64,000 bases of DNA, from the NCBI GenBank assembly GCA_965275915.1, contig CBDHYI010000007.1, positions 248,001-312,000 of the forward strand, written 5' to 3'. Below, one piece after another: positions 45,034-54,030 of the stretch. Source of the DNA: JBDWFY01 sp965275915. Its GTDB lineage: Bacteria > Pseudomonadota > Alphaproteobacteria > Rhizobiales > Stappiaceae. The number at the start of each line of letters is the position of its first letter. Position 1 is the first letter of the stretch. The notes below the pieces were generated by a model. That model ran no database searches and had not been told where the DNA came from. It worked only from the letters and a program-made list of their open reading frames with translations. Position numbers and translations under genes: made by a program.

Positions 45034-45076
45034 GTCCAAGACTTGCAGAGATTACCGCCCTGCAACAATCTTGGAC
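45034..45076 (-). terminator. Hairpin downstream of the DUF4170 operon
   Basis: GTCCAAGA (45034-45041) pairs with TCTTGGAC (45069-45076), and TTGCAG with CTGCAA inside it. It lies about 50 bp beyond the DUF4170 stop codon, and TTTCGATTAATC follows on the minus strand. Probably the end of the pmbA-phosphatase-DUF4170 transcript. On the plus strand it is followed by T7, but no plus-strand gene precedes it. Confidence 0.55.
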
Positions 45077-45122
45077 CCCATTTTTTTGGTTTGACTTGCG
45101 TTCTCCGGTCCTCTTGCCAAGG

Positions 45123-45365
45123 TCATTCGGTCTCGGTGTCCGGATCCAGCAAACGGTGCAGATGAACAATAAAGTACCGCATCAGTGCATTATCCACCGT
45201 CGCCTGTGCTTTGGCTTTCCATGCGTCGTATGCGGTGGCATAGTTGGGGTAGATTCCGACTACGTCCAACGTATCAAGATCTTTGAATGTCACACCATCG
45301 GGCGATTCAAGCTCACCCCCAAAAACAAGATGCAATAACTGCTTCTGGTCTTCAGCTTCACTCAT
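45123..45365 (-). CDS. DUF4170 protein
   Basis: 80-aa protein. DUF4170 pattern: LLHLVFGGELE, FKDLDTLDVVGIYPNYATAYDAWKAKAQ and ALMRYFIVHLHRLLDPD. The frame runs to 45434, but GGAG six bases before the ATG at 45365 (MSEAEDQKQ) fixes the start. Function unknown; family is found in Rhizobiales next to inositol-monophosphatase-like genes, as here. Confidence 0.88.
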   Translation of the reverse strand: MSEAEDQKQLLHLVFGGELESPDGVTFKDLDTLDVVGIYPNYATAYDAWKAKAQATVDNALMRYFIVHLHRLLDPDTETE

Positions 45366-45443
45366 CTTTTTCTCCATCCGCTCCGCTATCCCGCATATAA
45401 CAGAAAACAAACCCCTGAGGGCCGGAAAATACATCTCAATGTT

Positions 45444-46250
45444 TCAAACAGCCTGGCGGGCAATGGTCGTCATCGATTTGTGCAGGGCGGCCGGTGCCGC
45501 CACCAAGGCCGGATGACGCGTATTGGGCTTATTGTATCGCAGCGAATTCCCATCAAGATCGGTCAAACGCCCCCCGGCTTCATGAACCAGAAGGTCGGCG
45601 GCGGCTAAATCCCAGTCATGCGGCCTCGCTTTGGCAAACGCCGCCTCCAACCTGCCATCGGCAACCATCGTCACGCGGTAAGCCAGCGATCCGACGTAGT
45701 CTTCAGTCTTGATCTTTTCGCGATGCAGAGCAGGATTTCCGGCGATCGATTTTGGCCCTGCAACGCGGGCGCCGGTCAGTTTGCCATGGGCCGAAGTCTG
45801 CATTGCGGTGCCGTCCAAACGGGCACCTTTGCCGATCATGGCGGTATACATTTCCCCCCGTGCGGGCGCGAAGACCGCGGCGGCAATCGGACGCTGATTG
45901 CGCACGACCGCAATGCACACGGTCCACATGTCCCGGCCGGCCAGAAAAACACGGGTTCCGTCAATCGGGTCGACGACAAAAATCGTTTGCTTGGAAAGCC
46001 TCTCCCGGGTGTCGGCGGTTTCCTCAGAGAGCCACCCGTACCGGGGACGTTCCCGTTGCAGGATGTCGGCAAGAATTCGATCGACTGCCAAATCGGCCTC
46101 CGACACCGGCGATCTGTTCTCCTTGAATTGTACATCGGGATTTTTGCCGAAATACTGAAGGGCCACCTCGCCGCCCGCACGGGCCGCGGAAGAGATCAGT
46201 TCGAGATCGGCTTCCAAATCGATTGCGCTTGAAGATTCAGCGTCCGCCAA
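45444..46250 (-). CDS. Inositol-monophosphatase family phosphatase (3'(2'),5'-bisphosphate nucleotidase-like)
   Basis: 268-aa Mg2+-dependent Li+-sensitive phosphatase of the IMPase/CysQ family. The metal ligands are in WLSEET, VDPIDGTRVF and HDWDLAAADLLVHEAGG. It may dephosphorylate 3'-phosphoadenosine 5'-phosphate or inositol phosphates; the sequence does not distinguish. It overlaps pmbA by 14 bp and precedes DUF4170, so the three are probably one operon. Confidence 0.88.
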   Translation of the reverse strand: MADAESSSAIDLEADLELISSAARAGGEVALQYFGKNPDVQFKENRSPVSEADLAVDRILADILQRERPRYGWLSEETADTRERLSKQTIFVVDPIDGTRVFLAGRDMWTVCIAVVRNQRPIAAAVFAPARGEMYTAMIGKGARLDGTAMQTSAHGKLTGARVAGPKSIAGNPALHREKIKTEDYVGSLAYRVTMVADGRLEAAFAKARPHDWDLAAADLLVHEAGGRLTDLDGNSLRYNKPNTRHPALVAAPAALHKSMTTIARQAV

Positions 46251-47580
46251 TGGTCAGTCCCTCAATAGCCAACGTTGGCGTACAAACAGAATACCGTTCA
46301 TCAAGATCGTCCGCTGCGACAAGGCGCGCGAACATATCTCTCAGATTGCCGGCAATTGTCATCTCGCTGACCGGATACGTTATTTCACCGTTTTCCACCC
46401 AAAATCCGGACGCGCCTCTGCTGTAATCGCCGGTGACGCTGTTCACGCCATGGCCAATCAGATCGGTGACGTAAAGCCCGTCACCCATTTGCTCAAGCAA
46501 GGCTTCAGGCGAGACAGTCCCCGGCTTGAGAATCAGGTTGGTTGACCCCGGCGACGGTCCCGCACCACCCCGTCCCGCTCTGCCGTTTGTCTGAAGTCCC
46601 AGTTCCTGCGCACTTGCACAGTCAAGCAGCCAATGACAAAGAACTCCGTCTTTGATCAGGTCCAACGGTTTGCAGGCAACCCCTTCTCCGTCAAAGGGCC
46701 GGGACGCCGCACCGCGCGGTTTACCGGGATCATCGGCAATATCAATTGACGGCGCAAAAACCGCTTTTCCCATCGAGTCTTTCAGAAAACTTGTGCCGCG
46801 GGCGATCGCGCTGCCGTTGATTGCGCCCGAAAAATGTCCCAGCAGGCTGCGGGCTGCGCGCGGCTCGTAAAACACCGAACCGGTCCGGGTCTCAAGCTTT
46901 TTTGGATCGATGCGCCGCACCGCCCTCTCGCCCGCGCGGCGACCGACATCTTCCGGATCGTCCATGTCGGAGAGGTGCGTGCGGAAATCATATTCATAAT
47001 CCCGCTCCATGCCGGTCCCCTCGCCGGCAATCGCCGTCATCGAAATCCCATGGCGGGATGTCAGATAAGCGCCCGAAAATCCGTGGCTCGTGGCAAGGAC
47101 CATGCCCGCAAGGCGCCATGACGCAGACGCCCCGCCGCTCTTGGATACACCGGGCACGGCAAGACCGGCCTCTTCGGCCGCGCGGGCCCGTCCGGCGAGC
47201 GTGTCCGCGGTCACATTTGCAGCGTCCAGCATGTCAAGATCAGGACGGTCTTTCGCCAGGAGGGAGGCATCCGCAAGACCGGCATAAGGGTCTTCCGGCG
47301 TAACCCGGGCCATCGTCACCGCACGCTCCGCCATCTCGTCCGCATCGCCCACCCTGTTGGTGGAGATGCTGGCAACGCGGCGACCGACAAACACGCGCAA
47401 GGTCAGATCGTCCGCTTCCGACCGCTCGGTCTCTTCAACCGCACCCTCGCGAACATCGACCCCAAGGGACATCGCTGTAATGGCGACCGCGTCCGCCGCA
47501 TCGGCGCCGGCTTTTCCGGCCGCCTCCACAAGTTGCGCGGCGCGGTCTTCCAGAACAGACTGATTAAGTGGCATTATCAT
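46237..47580 (-). CDS. pmbA: TldE/PmbA-family protein
   Basis: 447-aa partner of TldD in the TldD/E peptidase. The zinc motif HExxxH is absent, as in other PmbA proteins. LGVDVREGAVEETERSEAD, TRSGSVFY-type segment (KKLETRTGSVFYEPRAA) and GSTNLILKPG followed by LYVTDLIGHGVNSVTGDYSRGASGFWVENGEI are family signatures. No strong ribosome-binding site precedes the ATG at 47580. Its partner tldD lies at 36535-37977, on the other strand. Confidence 0.92.
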   Translation of the reverse strand: MIMPLNQSVLEDRAAQLVEAAGKAGADAADAVAITAMSLGVDVREGAVEETERSEADDLTLRVFVGRRVASISTNRVGDADEMAERAVTMARVTPEDPYAGLADASLLAKDRPDLDMLDAANVTADTLAGRARAAEEAGLAVPGVSKSGGASASWRLAGMVLATSHGFSGAYLTSRHGISMTAIAGEGTGMERDYEYDFRTHLSDMDDPEDVGRRAGERAVRRIDPKKLETRTGSVFYEPRAARSLLGHFSGAINGSAIARGTSFLKDSMGKAVFAPSIDIADDPGKPRGAASRPFDGEGVACKPLDLIKDGVLCHWLLDCASAQELGLQTNGRAGRGGAGPSPGSTNLILKPGTVSPEALLEQMGDGLYVTDLIGHGVNSVTGDYSRGASGFWVENGEITYPVSEMTIAGNLRDMFARLVAADDLDERYSVCTPTLAIEGLTIGGR

Positions 47581-47870
47581 AAAAAATCCGGTTGGTTTCG
47601 ATTTTGCGGCTCTGTTTAGGCCCTGTTACCTGTCGGAACAAGTACCCAATGGATGACTTTGCCCCCTTTCGGCATACAGTCGGCTCTGCCTCTTATATGG
47701 TTCACAAAACGTCACCGGTCAGAAAAACGACTCAGATTTCCCTAACCCTTTTTGAAAACAGAGTTTTTTAACCAGATTTCTTAATCCGTTGCGAAAGCCG
47801 GTGCGCTATTGTTGAGGCCACTTGAGGGACCTGAAGCGAAAAAAATCAGGCCCGAAGGAGAGGCTAAGTC

Positions 47871-48467
47871 ATGCGGCGTCAAACAGAATACCGCGGAACC
47901 CCGAATAGCGGGTCGAGCCCGATAAAACGGCTCGACCCGACTGTTCTGCCCCTGCAATTCTCTACCGGTCAGATTACAGCCGTGCCGGACAGATCGATCA
48001 ATGTGTATCTGTCCCGCGATCGGGTCATGATGACCTGCTGTCAACCTGACAATCAGCGGTCAACACTCAGCAATCGCTGTTTGCCAATCGCCCACTATCT
48101 GGGAATCGCAGTCAGGATAATCCCTGCCGACCAGCCTGAGGCGTTTTCGGTTGTTCTGGAACTGCGGCACGAAAACGAATCATACTCCATTCCGCTGATG
48201 CGCGCCGACGCCATGGAGGACGTGGTGGCGGACTGGCAGATATGGGGACGGCAACTCCGCCTGCCGCTTTTGATCGAGGAAACGGACGGCACTTTGCTTA
48301 AAGTCGCAGATCGGCAGGATGTCGTTCAGATGGACACGCCGCTGCCACGCCGGGGTGCCTCATCGATCCGTCAACGCCGCCCGCGATTTCTTCTCCGCAG
48401 AAAGGTCGGCTTTCAGGACACTCCGGTGCGTCATGAAGGCGAACGTGAAATCATCGCCAGAAACTGA
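47871..48467 (+). CDS. DUF6101 family protein
   Basis: 198-aa basic protein. RLDPTVLPLQFS, INVYLSRDRVMM, LPIAHYLGIAVRI and VADWQIWGRQLRLPLLIEETDG match the DUF6101 pattern known from Rhizobiales. The C terminus is Arg-rich (IRQRRPRFLLRRK). No catalytic motif or membrane segment. GGAG is upstream of the ATG. Function unknown. It is convergent with the diguanylate cyclase gene. Confidence 0.75.
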   Translation: MRRQTEYRGTPNSGSSPIKRLDPTVLPLQFSTGQITAVPDRSINVYLSRDRVMMTCCQPDNQRSTLSNRCLPIAHYLGIAVRIIPADQPEAFSVVLELRHENESYSIPLMRADAMEDVVADWQIWGRQLRLPLLIEETDGTLLKVADRQDVVQMDTPLPRRGASSIRQRRPRFLLRRKVGFQDTPVRHEGEREIIARN

Positions 48468-48485
48468 CGTCCAAAAAACGGTGGC

Positions 48486-49382
48486 CTAAACGAACTCCAG
48501 ATCCAGTTCGGACAGAATCACTCGATTCCGGCCGGCTTCTTTTGCCTGATAGAGCGCATGGTCCGCCCGTTTCATCATGTCCGAAACGCTGTCGGAAATA
48601 CTGTCGCACCATTGCGCGACGCCAAAGCTGCTGGTCAGGGTTATCAGTTCGCCATTGGCCTCAAATGGAATGCGTTCGATGCGACGGCGCAGATTTTCTG
48701 CATGGGAAACGGCCTGCATGTCCGTCGTCAGGGGCAAGACAATGGCAAATTCCTCGCCTCCCACGCGTCCTGTGATGCCCCTGCTGTTCACGATCTGACC
48801 GGCGACCAGCTTTATCGCTTCGTCGCCCACGTGATGACCGTATGTGTCGTTGATCCGCTTGAACTTGTCGATATCAAGCATGATCGCGCTGATGGGCGTG
48901 TCATTGAGCGAGTTATCAACAAGGGAGGACACCGTACTGAAAAAGGCCCCGCGGTTCAGGAGACCGGTCAGGTTGTCCCGGGTCGCCAACTTCAACAACT
49001 CTTTGTGCATGGTTGCCAGGCGCTGACCTGCGCGAACGCGCGCGTAAAGCTCCTGTGCTTCAGGCGGTTTGGTGATGAAATCGTCGGCACCGCTGTCCAG
49101 CGCTTCGATCGTCTTGTCCCGCTCAGAGCTGGAAGACATTGCGATTACGTAAAGATGTCTCTTTTTCTGCGCAAGCAGGCGCAACTCCCAGCAGAGTTCC
49201 ATCCCGGAAAGGCCGGCCGTCTCAAAGCTGGTAAGCACCGTCGACACGGTCAGATTGTTTTTAATGTAGTCCAGCGCCGCCGAGCCGTCCTCAAAACAAA
49301 CGACCTCATGTCCGCGAAGCTCCAACAGCTTCGTGATCATCTTCTGCCCGATCTTACTTGGCTCGACGAGTACGATGCTCAT
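48486..49382 (-). CDS. Pseudo-receiver GGDEF diguanylate cyclase
   Basis: 298 aa: a receiver-like domain (1-120) and a GGDEF domain (about 130-295). The receiver has lost the phospho-acceptor Asp: VLTSFETAGLSG has Ser52 at that position, and the acidic pair is E-P (VLVEPSK) instead of D-D; only the C-terminal Lys (ITKPP) remains. The cyclase motif is intact, RVGGEEFAIVL, but the inhibitory RxxD site upstream is replaced by RGIT. It is therefore predicted to make c-di-GMP without phosphorylation control or product inhibition. It is convergent with DUF6101. Confidence 0.9.
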   Translation of the reverse strand: MSIVLVEPSKIGQKMITKLLELRGHEVVCFEDGSAALDYIKNNLTVSTVLTSFETAGLSGMELCWELRLLAQKKRHLYVIAMSSSSERDKTIEALDSGADDFITKPPEAQELYARVRAGQRLATMHKELLKLATRDNLTGLLNRGAFFSTVSSLVDNSLNDTPISAIMLDIDKFKRINDTYGHHVGDEAIKLVAGQIVNSRGITGRVGGEEFAIVLPLTTDMQAVSHAENLRRRIERIPFEANGELITLTSSFGVAQWCDSISDSVSDMMKRADHALYQAKEAGRNRVILSELDLEFV

Positions 49383-49651
49383 TGGCTAAGATTAATCCCA
49401 AGGCCTCGCGAAAGGACGTTCCATGCCGCAAAAACAGCAGGGCTGGTTCGATTAGTCACGTACCCGTCATAGATGAACAACTCTAAGATTCAATTAATTG
49501 TAAAAAGCAGTATTTATTTGATTTGTCAGACACTTTCGACCACCTTCGTCAGCCTGATCAACGTGAAAAACGGATCATTGACTCCGACTCAGCTCAAGTG
49601 AATTCATCCGAAATTATATAATTATTTCAAATAATTAATGGAGTTTCTGCC

Positions 49652-50593
49652 TTAAAAATTGGTGACAAATGCGTCGACGAGCAGCCCGACGAAAACAATC
49701 CAGCCATAATGACTGTTCGACCTGAACAGTTTCAGGCACTGGTCCGCATCATCGATGTCAAGAACCAGGATTTGCCAGCACAGATGCAGAAATCCGACAA
49801 GGATGCCCAAAAACGCGGCCGGGCCCAAATCAGCTATGACAAACGCGCCGGCGAATAACAGGGTACATCCGAGATAAAGCGCGCTGAGAGCCGCTTTCGT
49901 CCACTTGCCGAACAGCCGGGCCGTGGACTTGACCCCGACCAGCATGTCATCCTCTTTGTCCTGATGGGCATAGATCGTGTCGTAGCCGATCGTCCAGAGA
50001 ATGCCCCCTAAGTAAAGCAAAACGGCAGGCAGCGCCAGCGAACCGAACTCGGCGCTCCATCCCATCAACGCACCCCAGGAAAAAGCTATCCCCAGAACCA
50101 GTTGCGGCCAGTTGGTGATCCGCTTCATGAACGGGTACACGGCAACAACGGCCAATGAGCAGATCCCAAGCGCAATCGAAAACAGATTGAATTGCATCAA
50201 AACGATGAGCCCGACCAGGGCCTGCCCGATCAGAAAACCGATTGCCTGGGGCACGCTGAGCTGGCCGCTCGGTATCGGCCGGGAGCGGGTTCTTTCAACC
50301 ATGGCATCAATATCCCGGTCGACCAGGTCGTTATAGGTGCATCCGGCACCCCGCATCGCGATGGCGCCGATAAGGAACAGGATCAGATGGATCGGATCGG
50401 GCCACAGTCTTCCGGCAACCTCGCCAGCCAACGCCGTTGACCACCAGCAGGGCCAGAGAAGCAGCCACCAGCCAATTGGTCTGTCCCAACGCGCCAGACG
50501 GGCATAAGGGCGCAGGAAAGCCGGTGCAAACCGGTCGACCCAATTCCCGCTCGGTGCATCCGCGACAGAATTGGCTGGGGACATATTATTCAC
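49652..50593 (-). CDS. ubiA: 4-hydroxybenzoate octaprenyltransferase
   Basis: 313-aa polytopic prenyltransferase of ubiquinone synthesis. Asp-rich motif 1 NDLVDRDIDAMVERTRSRP and motif 2 IYAHQDKEDD are conserved, and eight to nine helices are visible. It overlaps the upstream acetyltransferase gene by 4 bp (ATGA-type), so the two are co-transcribed. Confidence 0.95.
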   Translation of the reverse strand: MNNMSPANSVADAPSGNWVDRFAPAFLRPYARLARWDRPIGWWLLLWPCWWSTALAGEVAGRLWPDPIHLILFLIGAIAMRGAGCTYNDLVDRDIDAMVERTRSRPIPSGQLSVPQAIGFLIGQALVGLIVLMQFNLFSIALGICSLAVVAVYPFMKRITNWPQLVLGIAFSWGALMGWSAEFGSLALPAVLLYLGGILWTIGYDTIYAHQDKEDDMLVGVKSTARLFGKWTKAALSALYLGCTLLFAGAFVIADLGPAAFLGILVGFLHLCWQILVLDIDDADQCLKLFRSNSHYGWIVFVGLLVDAFVTNF

Positions 50594-51144
50594 TGATCAC
50601 CTGCCCGTTTTGGCGGAAAGTCCATTCCCGGCTTCTTCAGGATCAGGCGGCGAACACCTGATTTGGGAACAGGTTTAACATCGACGTGTTTGGGCGTCAG
50701 CCGCTTTTCGAAAAACACGTGAGGGCTTTGTTCATAGCCCAGACGGCCGTAAAGCCATTTGCTGGTCGAACTGGCCGAACTGCTTTTGAGGGAAACGGCA
50801 ACAAACCCGCTTTCCCTCAGGTCCCGCTCAAGCCCGTCGAACAGTTTTTGACCAAGACCGTGGCTCTTTGTACCTTCTTTCAGGTGCAAATCGTTCAGCA
50901 TCGCCACAGGTCCGCCCTCATCGATTGAATGAGAGAACAGGGCCAGAGCATAGCCAAGATCCTCACCATCGCGGGTGAGGAGCCAAGCCCTGCCGAGCGC
51001 CGGTGTCTGCAGAAGTTTTTCGACCGCTTTCTCCCGGGCCGAACCGGGCACAGCACCGTCGGCGGCAAGAACCGTGCGCACAAACGCCATCAACCGATCT
51101 GCTTCCCCGGAACCGACGCGCACAACGTTTATGTCATCACCCAT
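50590..51144 (-). CDS. GNAT family N-acetyltransferase
   Basis: 184-aa acetyltransferase. ALALFSHSIDEGGPVAMLNDLHLKEG, SHGLGQKLFDGLERDLRESGF (acetyl-CoA loop) and SSTSKWLYGRLGYEQSPHVFFEK are typical. A C-terminal basic tail of about 30 residues follows. Substrate unknown. It starts the small unit with ubiA and is divergent from purD. Confidence 0.85.
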   Translation of the reverse strand: MGDDINVVRVGSGEADRLMAFVRTVLAADGAVPGSAREKAVEKLLQTPALGRAWLLTRDGEDLGYALALFSHSIDEGGPVAMLNDLHLKEGTKSHGLGQKLFDGLERDLRESGFVAVSLKSSSASSTSKWLYGRLGYEQSPHVFFEKRLTPKHVDVKPVPKSGVRRLILKKPGMDFPPKRAGDQ

Positions 51145-51286
51145 GGATGTCCCGCATTCTGCTAATGTGCAGACGACTTATACCAAAGGAACTCAGAAAT
51201 GACCCAATAGATTTACCCCGGAAGTGGCACATGCTAAACCCGCGCGCAATCACAAATGACAGATTCCCCTCATACGGATCACCTTC

Positions 51287-52558
51287 ATGAACGTACTTTT
51301 GATCGGTTCGGGCGGGCGCGAACATTCAATCGCCTGGTCTTTGGTCAAATCGCCACATCTTTCACGGCTTTATGCGGCACCGGGCAATGCCGGTATCGCC
51401 GCTCTTGCCGACCTGGTGGATCTGAATGTTTCGAACCATGACGAGGTCATCGCCTTTTGCAAGGAGAACGCAATTGACTTTGTCGTGGTCGGTCCTGAAG
51501 CACCGCTTGTGGCAGGCATAGTCGATGCTCTGGCTACCGCAGGTATCAGAGCATTCGGCCCGACTGCAGAGGCAGCCCGACTTGAGGGATCAAAAGCCTT
51601 CACAAAAGAAATGTGCGATCGAGCCGGTGTCCCAACGGCCGCGTACAGCCGCTTCACCGATGCGGCAAGTGCAAAATCCTATGTAAACAGCACAGGCGCC
51701 CCGATCGTCGTTAAAGCCGACGGACTTGCCGCGGGCAAGGGAGTCGTGGTCGCCATGACGGTTGACGAAGCCCTGGAAGCGGTCGAGACCTGCTTTTCGG
51801 GAGGGTTCGGCCAAGCAGGTGCTGAAGTCGTCATTGAAGAGTATCTGGAAGGCGAGGAAGCAAGCTTCTTTGCGCTCACTGACGGCGAAAATATTCTGCC
51901 GCTGGTAACGGCGCAAGATCACAAACGAGCGCATGACGGCGATACCGGACCCAACACCGGCGGGATGGGCGCCTATTCGCCGGCACCGGTCCTGACCGAG
52001 GCACTGATCGAACAGACGCTTCGGGATATCATCCGGCCCACGGTTACCGACATGAAAAAAGAAGGCCATCCCTTTCGGGGTGTCCTTTATGCCGGGCTGA
52101 TGATCACGAAGCAGGGGCCGAAGCTGATTGAATATAATGTCCGCTTTGGCGACCCCGAATGTCAGGTTCTTCTGATGCTGCTAAAAAGCGACCTGCTGCC
52201 GCTCCTGGTGGCAACAGCCGAGGGTACGTTGGATCAACAGAATGCGGAGTGGTACGATGAGGTGGCTCTGACAGTTGTTATGGCATCGAACGGCTATCCC
52301 GGGACTTACAGGAAAAACACGCCGATTCAAGGCCTTGAAGCAGCCGCATCGAATCCGGAAGTTGAGATTTTTCATGCCGGAACAGCGCGTCAGGGCGGTT
52401 CGCTGCGCGCCGTCGGCGGCCGTGTGCTGAACGTTGCCGCCAGAGGCCGTTCGGTCACGGATGCCCGTGAAAAAGCTTATGCTGCAATCGAAAAAATCGA
52501 TTGGCCGGACGGCTTCTGCCGGTCCGATATCGGCTGGCGGGCCATTGACAGCGGATAA
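51287..52558 (+). CDS. purD: Phosphoribosylamine-glycine ligase
   Basis: Second enzyme of de novo purine synthesis. 423 aa, start MNVLLIGSGGREHSIAW, ATP-grasp segment KADGLAAGKGVVVA and GDPECQVLLMLLKSDLL, all standard for GARS. The start has a weak ribosome-binding site. Monocistronic, divergent from the acetyltransferase. Confidence 0.96.
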   Translation: MNVLLIGSGGREHSIAWSLVKSPHLSRLYAAPGNAGIAALADLVDLNVSNHDEVIAFCKENAIDFVVVGPEAPLVAGIVDALATAGIRAFGPTAEAARLEGSKAFTKEMCDRAGVPTAAYSRFTDAASAKSYVNSTGAPIVVKADGLAAGKGVVVAMTVDEALEAVETCFSGGFGQAGAEVVIEEYLEGEEASFFALTDGENILPLVTAQDHKRAHDGDTGPNTGGMGAYSPAPVLTEALIEQTLRDIIRPTVTDMKKEGHPFRGVLYAGLMITKQGPKLIEYNVRFGDPECQVLLMLLKSDLLPLLVATAEGTLDQQNAEWYDEVALTVVMASNGYPGTYRKNTPIQGLEAAASNPEVEIFHAGTARQGGSLRAVGGRVLNVAARGRSVTDAREKAYAAIEKIDWPDGFCRSDIGWRAIDSG

Positions 52559-52672
52559 CGGCTCTGGGACGTTCCTCAGGCTTAACGAGCCCTGTTTGAC
52601 AAATGGTGCGCAGTATTCAAGAACCCGGGCCCTGTCGCTTAGGCATCAGGTGAGCCCTGAGACGAGAACTGA

Positions 52673-53500
52673 ATGAGTAAAACGCGAATTGGACTTGCGC
52701 TTGGCGGCGGCGGTGCGCGTGGTATGGCCCACATCCCCATTCTCGAGGCGCTGGATGAAATGAGCCTGCAGCCGGTCGCAATATCCGGGACATCCATTGG
52801 CGCCATTCTGGGTGCAGGGTACGCCGCCGGCCATTCAGCCGCCGAAATCCGCGACTATGCCGTCCACACCTTCAAAGACCGGGGGAAGGTTCTGGCAAAA
52901 ATGTGGAAGCTGCGCCCAAAGCGGTTCTCCGACTTCATGGCCGGCGGTGTTTTATCACGCTTTGACGCTCATCGCGTTATCGACCTTTTCGTCGGCGATA
53001 TGGTTCCAGAACACTTCGATGCCCTGAAAATTCCTTTTTCCGCGATCGCAACGGACTTTTATAACTGCCGGGAAGTCGACATTCGCTCCGGAAACCTGCG
53101 CGATGCCATCGCTGCATCAATCGCCATCCCGGCACTTTTCAGACCGGTTCATTTTGAAGATCGGATTATGATCGATGGCGGTATCGTCAACCCTCTTCCG
53201 TTTGACGTGCTGCCGGCTAATCTGGACCTGGTTATCGCGGTGGACGTGGTTGGCTCGCCTATTCCGAACAAGAGACGAAGGCTGCCCACGGCAGGTGAAT
53301 CAATCTTCGGTGCAACGCAGATTTTCATGCAGTCGATCGCCTCGGCCAAACTGAAATTCCGGCAGCCGGATATTCTGATGAAACCGGACATTCCAGGGTT
53401 CCGTGTTCTTGATTTCCTGAAGACGGAAAAAATCGTAAAAGCGGCCGAACCGATGAAGGATCAACTGAAGCGAAAACTGGATACCGCGCTGGCGGCGTAA
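52673..53500 (+). CDS. Patatin-like phospholipase
   Basis: 275-aa lipolytic hydrolase. The oxyanion block GGGGARGM, nucleophile S41 in GTSIG and catalytic Asp168 in DGGIVN are all intact, so it should be active. No signal peptide, so cytoplasmic or membrane-peripheral, as in RssA-like proteins. Substrate unknown. Confidence 0.92.
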   Translation: MSKTRIGLALGGGGARGMAHIPILEALDEMSLQPVAISGTSIGAILGAGYAAGHSAAEIRDYAVHTFKDRGKVLAKMWKLRPKRFSDFMAGGVLSRFDAHRVIDLFVGDMVPEHFDALKIPFSAIATDFYNCREVDIRSGNLRDAIAASIAIPALFRPVHFEDRIMIDGGIVNPLPFDVLPANLDLVIAVDVVGSPIPNKRRRLPTAGESIFGATQIFMQSIASAKLKFRQPDILMKPDIPGFRVLDFLKTEKIVKAAEPMKDQLKRKLDTALAA

Positions 53501-53600
53501 GTCCCACCGGAAACCGCGCCGGTAACACATCAAAAATATTATTTCGATATTATTGGAAATACCGTTGCATCTCAGGTCGGATTCGATTAAGATGCCGCGC

Positions 53601-53933
53601 ATGAAACTTGATGATGCAGCTTCGCGCCTTGAAGCGCTTGGAAATCCGACCCGGTTGACCTTATTTCGCGAACTGGTGAAAGCGGGTGATCCGGGCCTGA
53701 GCGTGACGACCTTGAATGAACGGGTCGGTGGCGCCCTTTCCACACTGTCGCACCATTTGCGAAAACTGGTGCTTGTCGGCCTCGTATATCAGGAACGGCA
53801 GGGCACAACCCTGATCTGCCGGGCAAACTACAAGACTATGCATGGCCTCATCGACTTCCTGACCGATCAATGCTGTGCGCTTGCCGACCAGGATGGTTCA
53901 GAAGTCGCAGATACCGAAGAGAAAGTGGTTTAA
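53601..53933 (+). CDS. ArsR-family repressor with a C-terminal vicinal Cys pair
   Basis: 110-aa winged-helix protein. LEALGNPTRLTLFRELVKAG and LSTLSHHLRKLVLVGLVYQERQGTTL are the ArsR core. The classical alpha-3 metal site CVC is absent (LSVTTLNERVG there); instead a C91-C92 pair is in DQCCALADQD, a layout known for arsenical-binding regulators outside the E. coli type. C73 (LICRANY) is a third cysteine. The frame extends upstream to 53553; ATGs at 53592 and 53601 are both plausible. It is followed 97 bp later by arsP. Confidence 0.87.
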   Translation: MKLDDAASRLEALGNPTRLTLFRELVKAGDPGLSVTTLNERVGGALSTLSHHLRKLVLVGLVYQERQGTTLICRANYKTMHGLIDFLTDQCCALADQDGSEVADTEEKVV

Positions 53934-54030
53934 CGACGAGACTCTCCGCCGAGTGGACTCTAACAACACGGCATCAGATTGTTTGACGCTTTTTATTTCG
54001 AAATTTCCGGGAATATCGAAGGAGAAAAAC

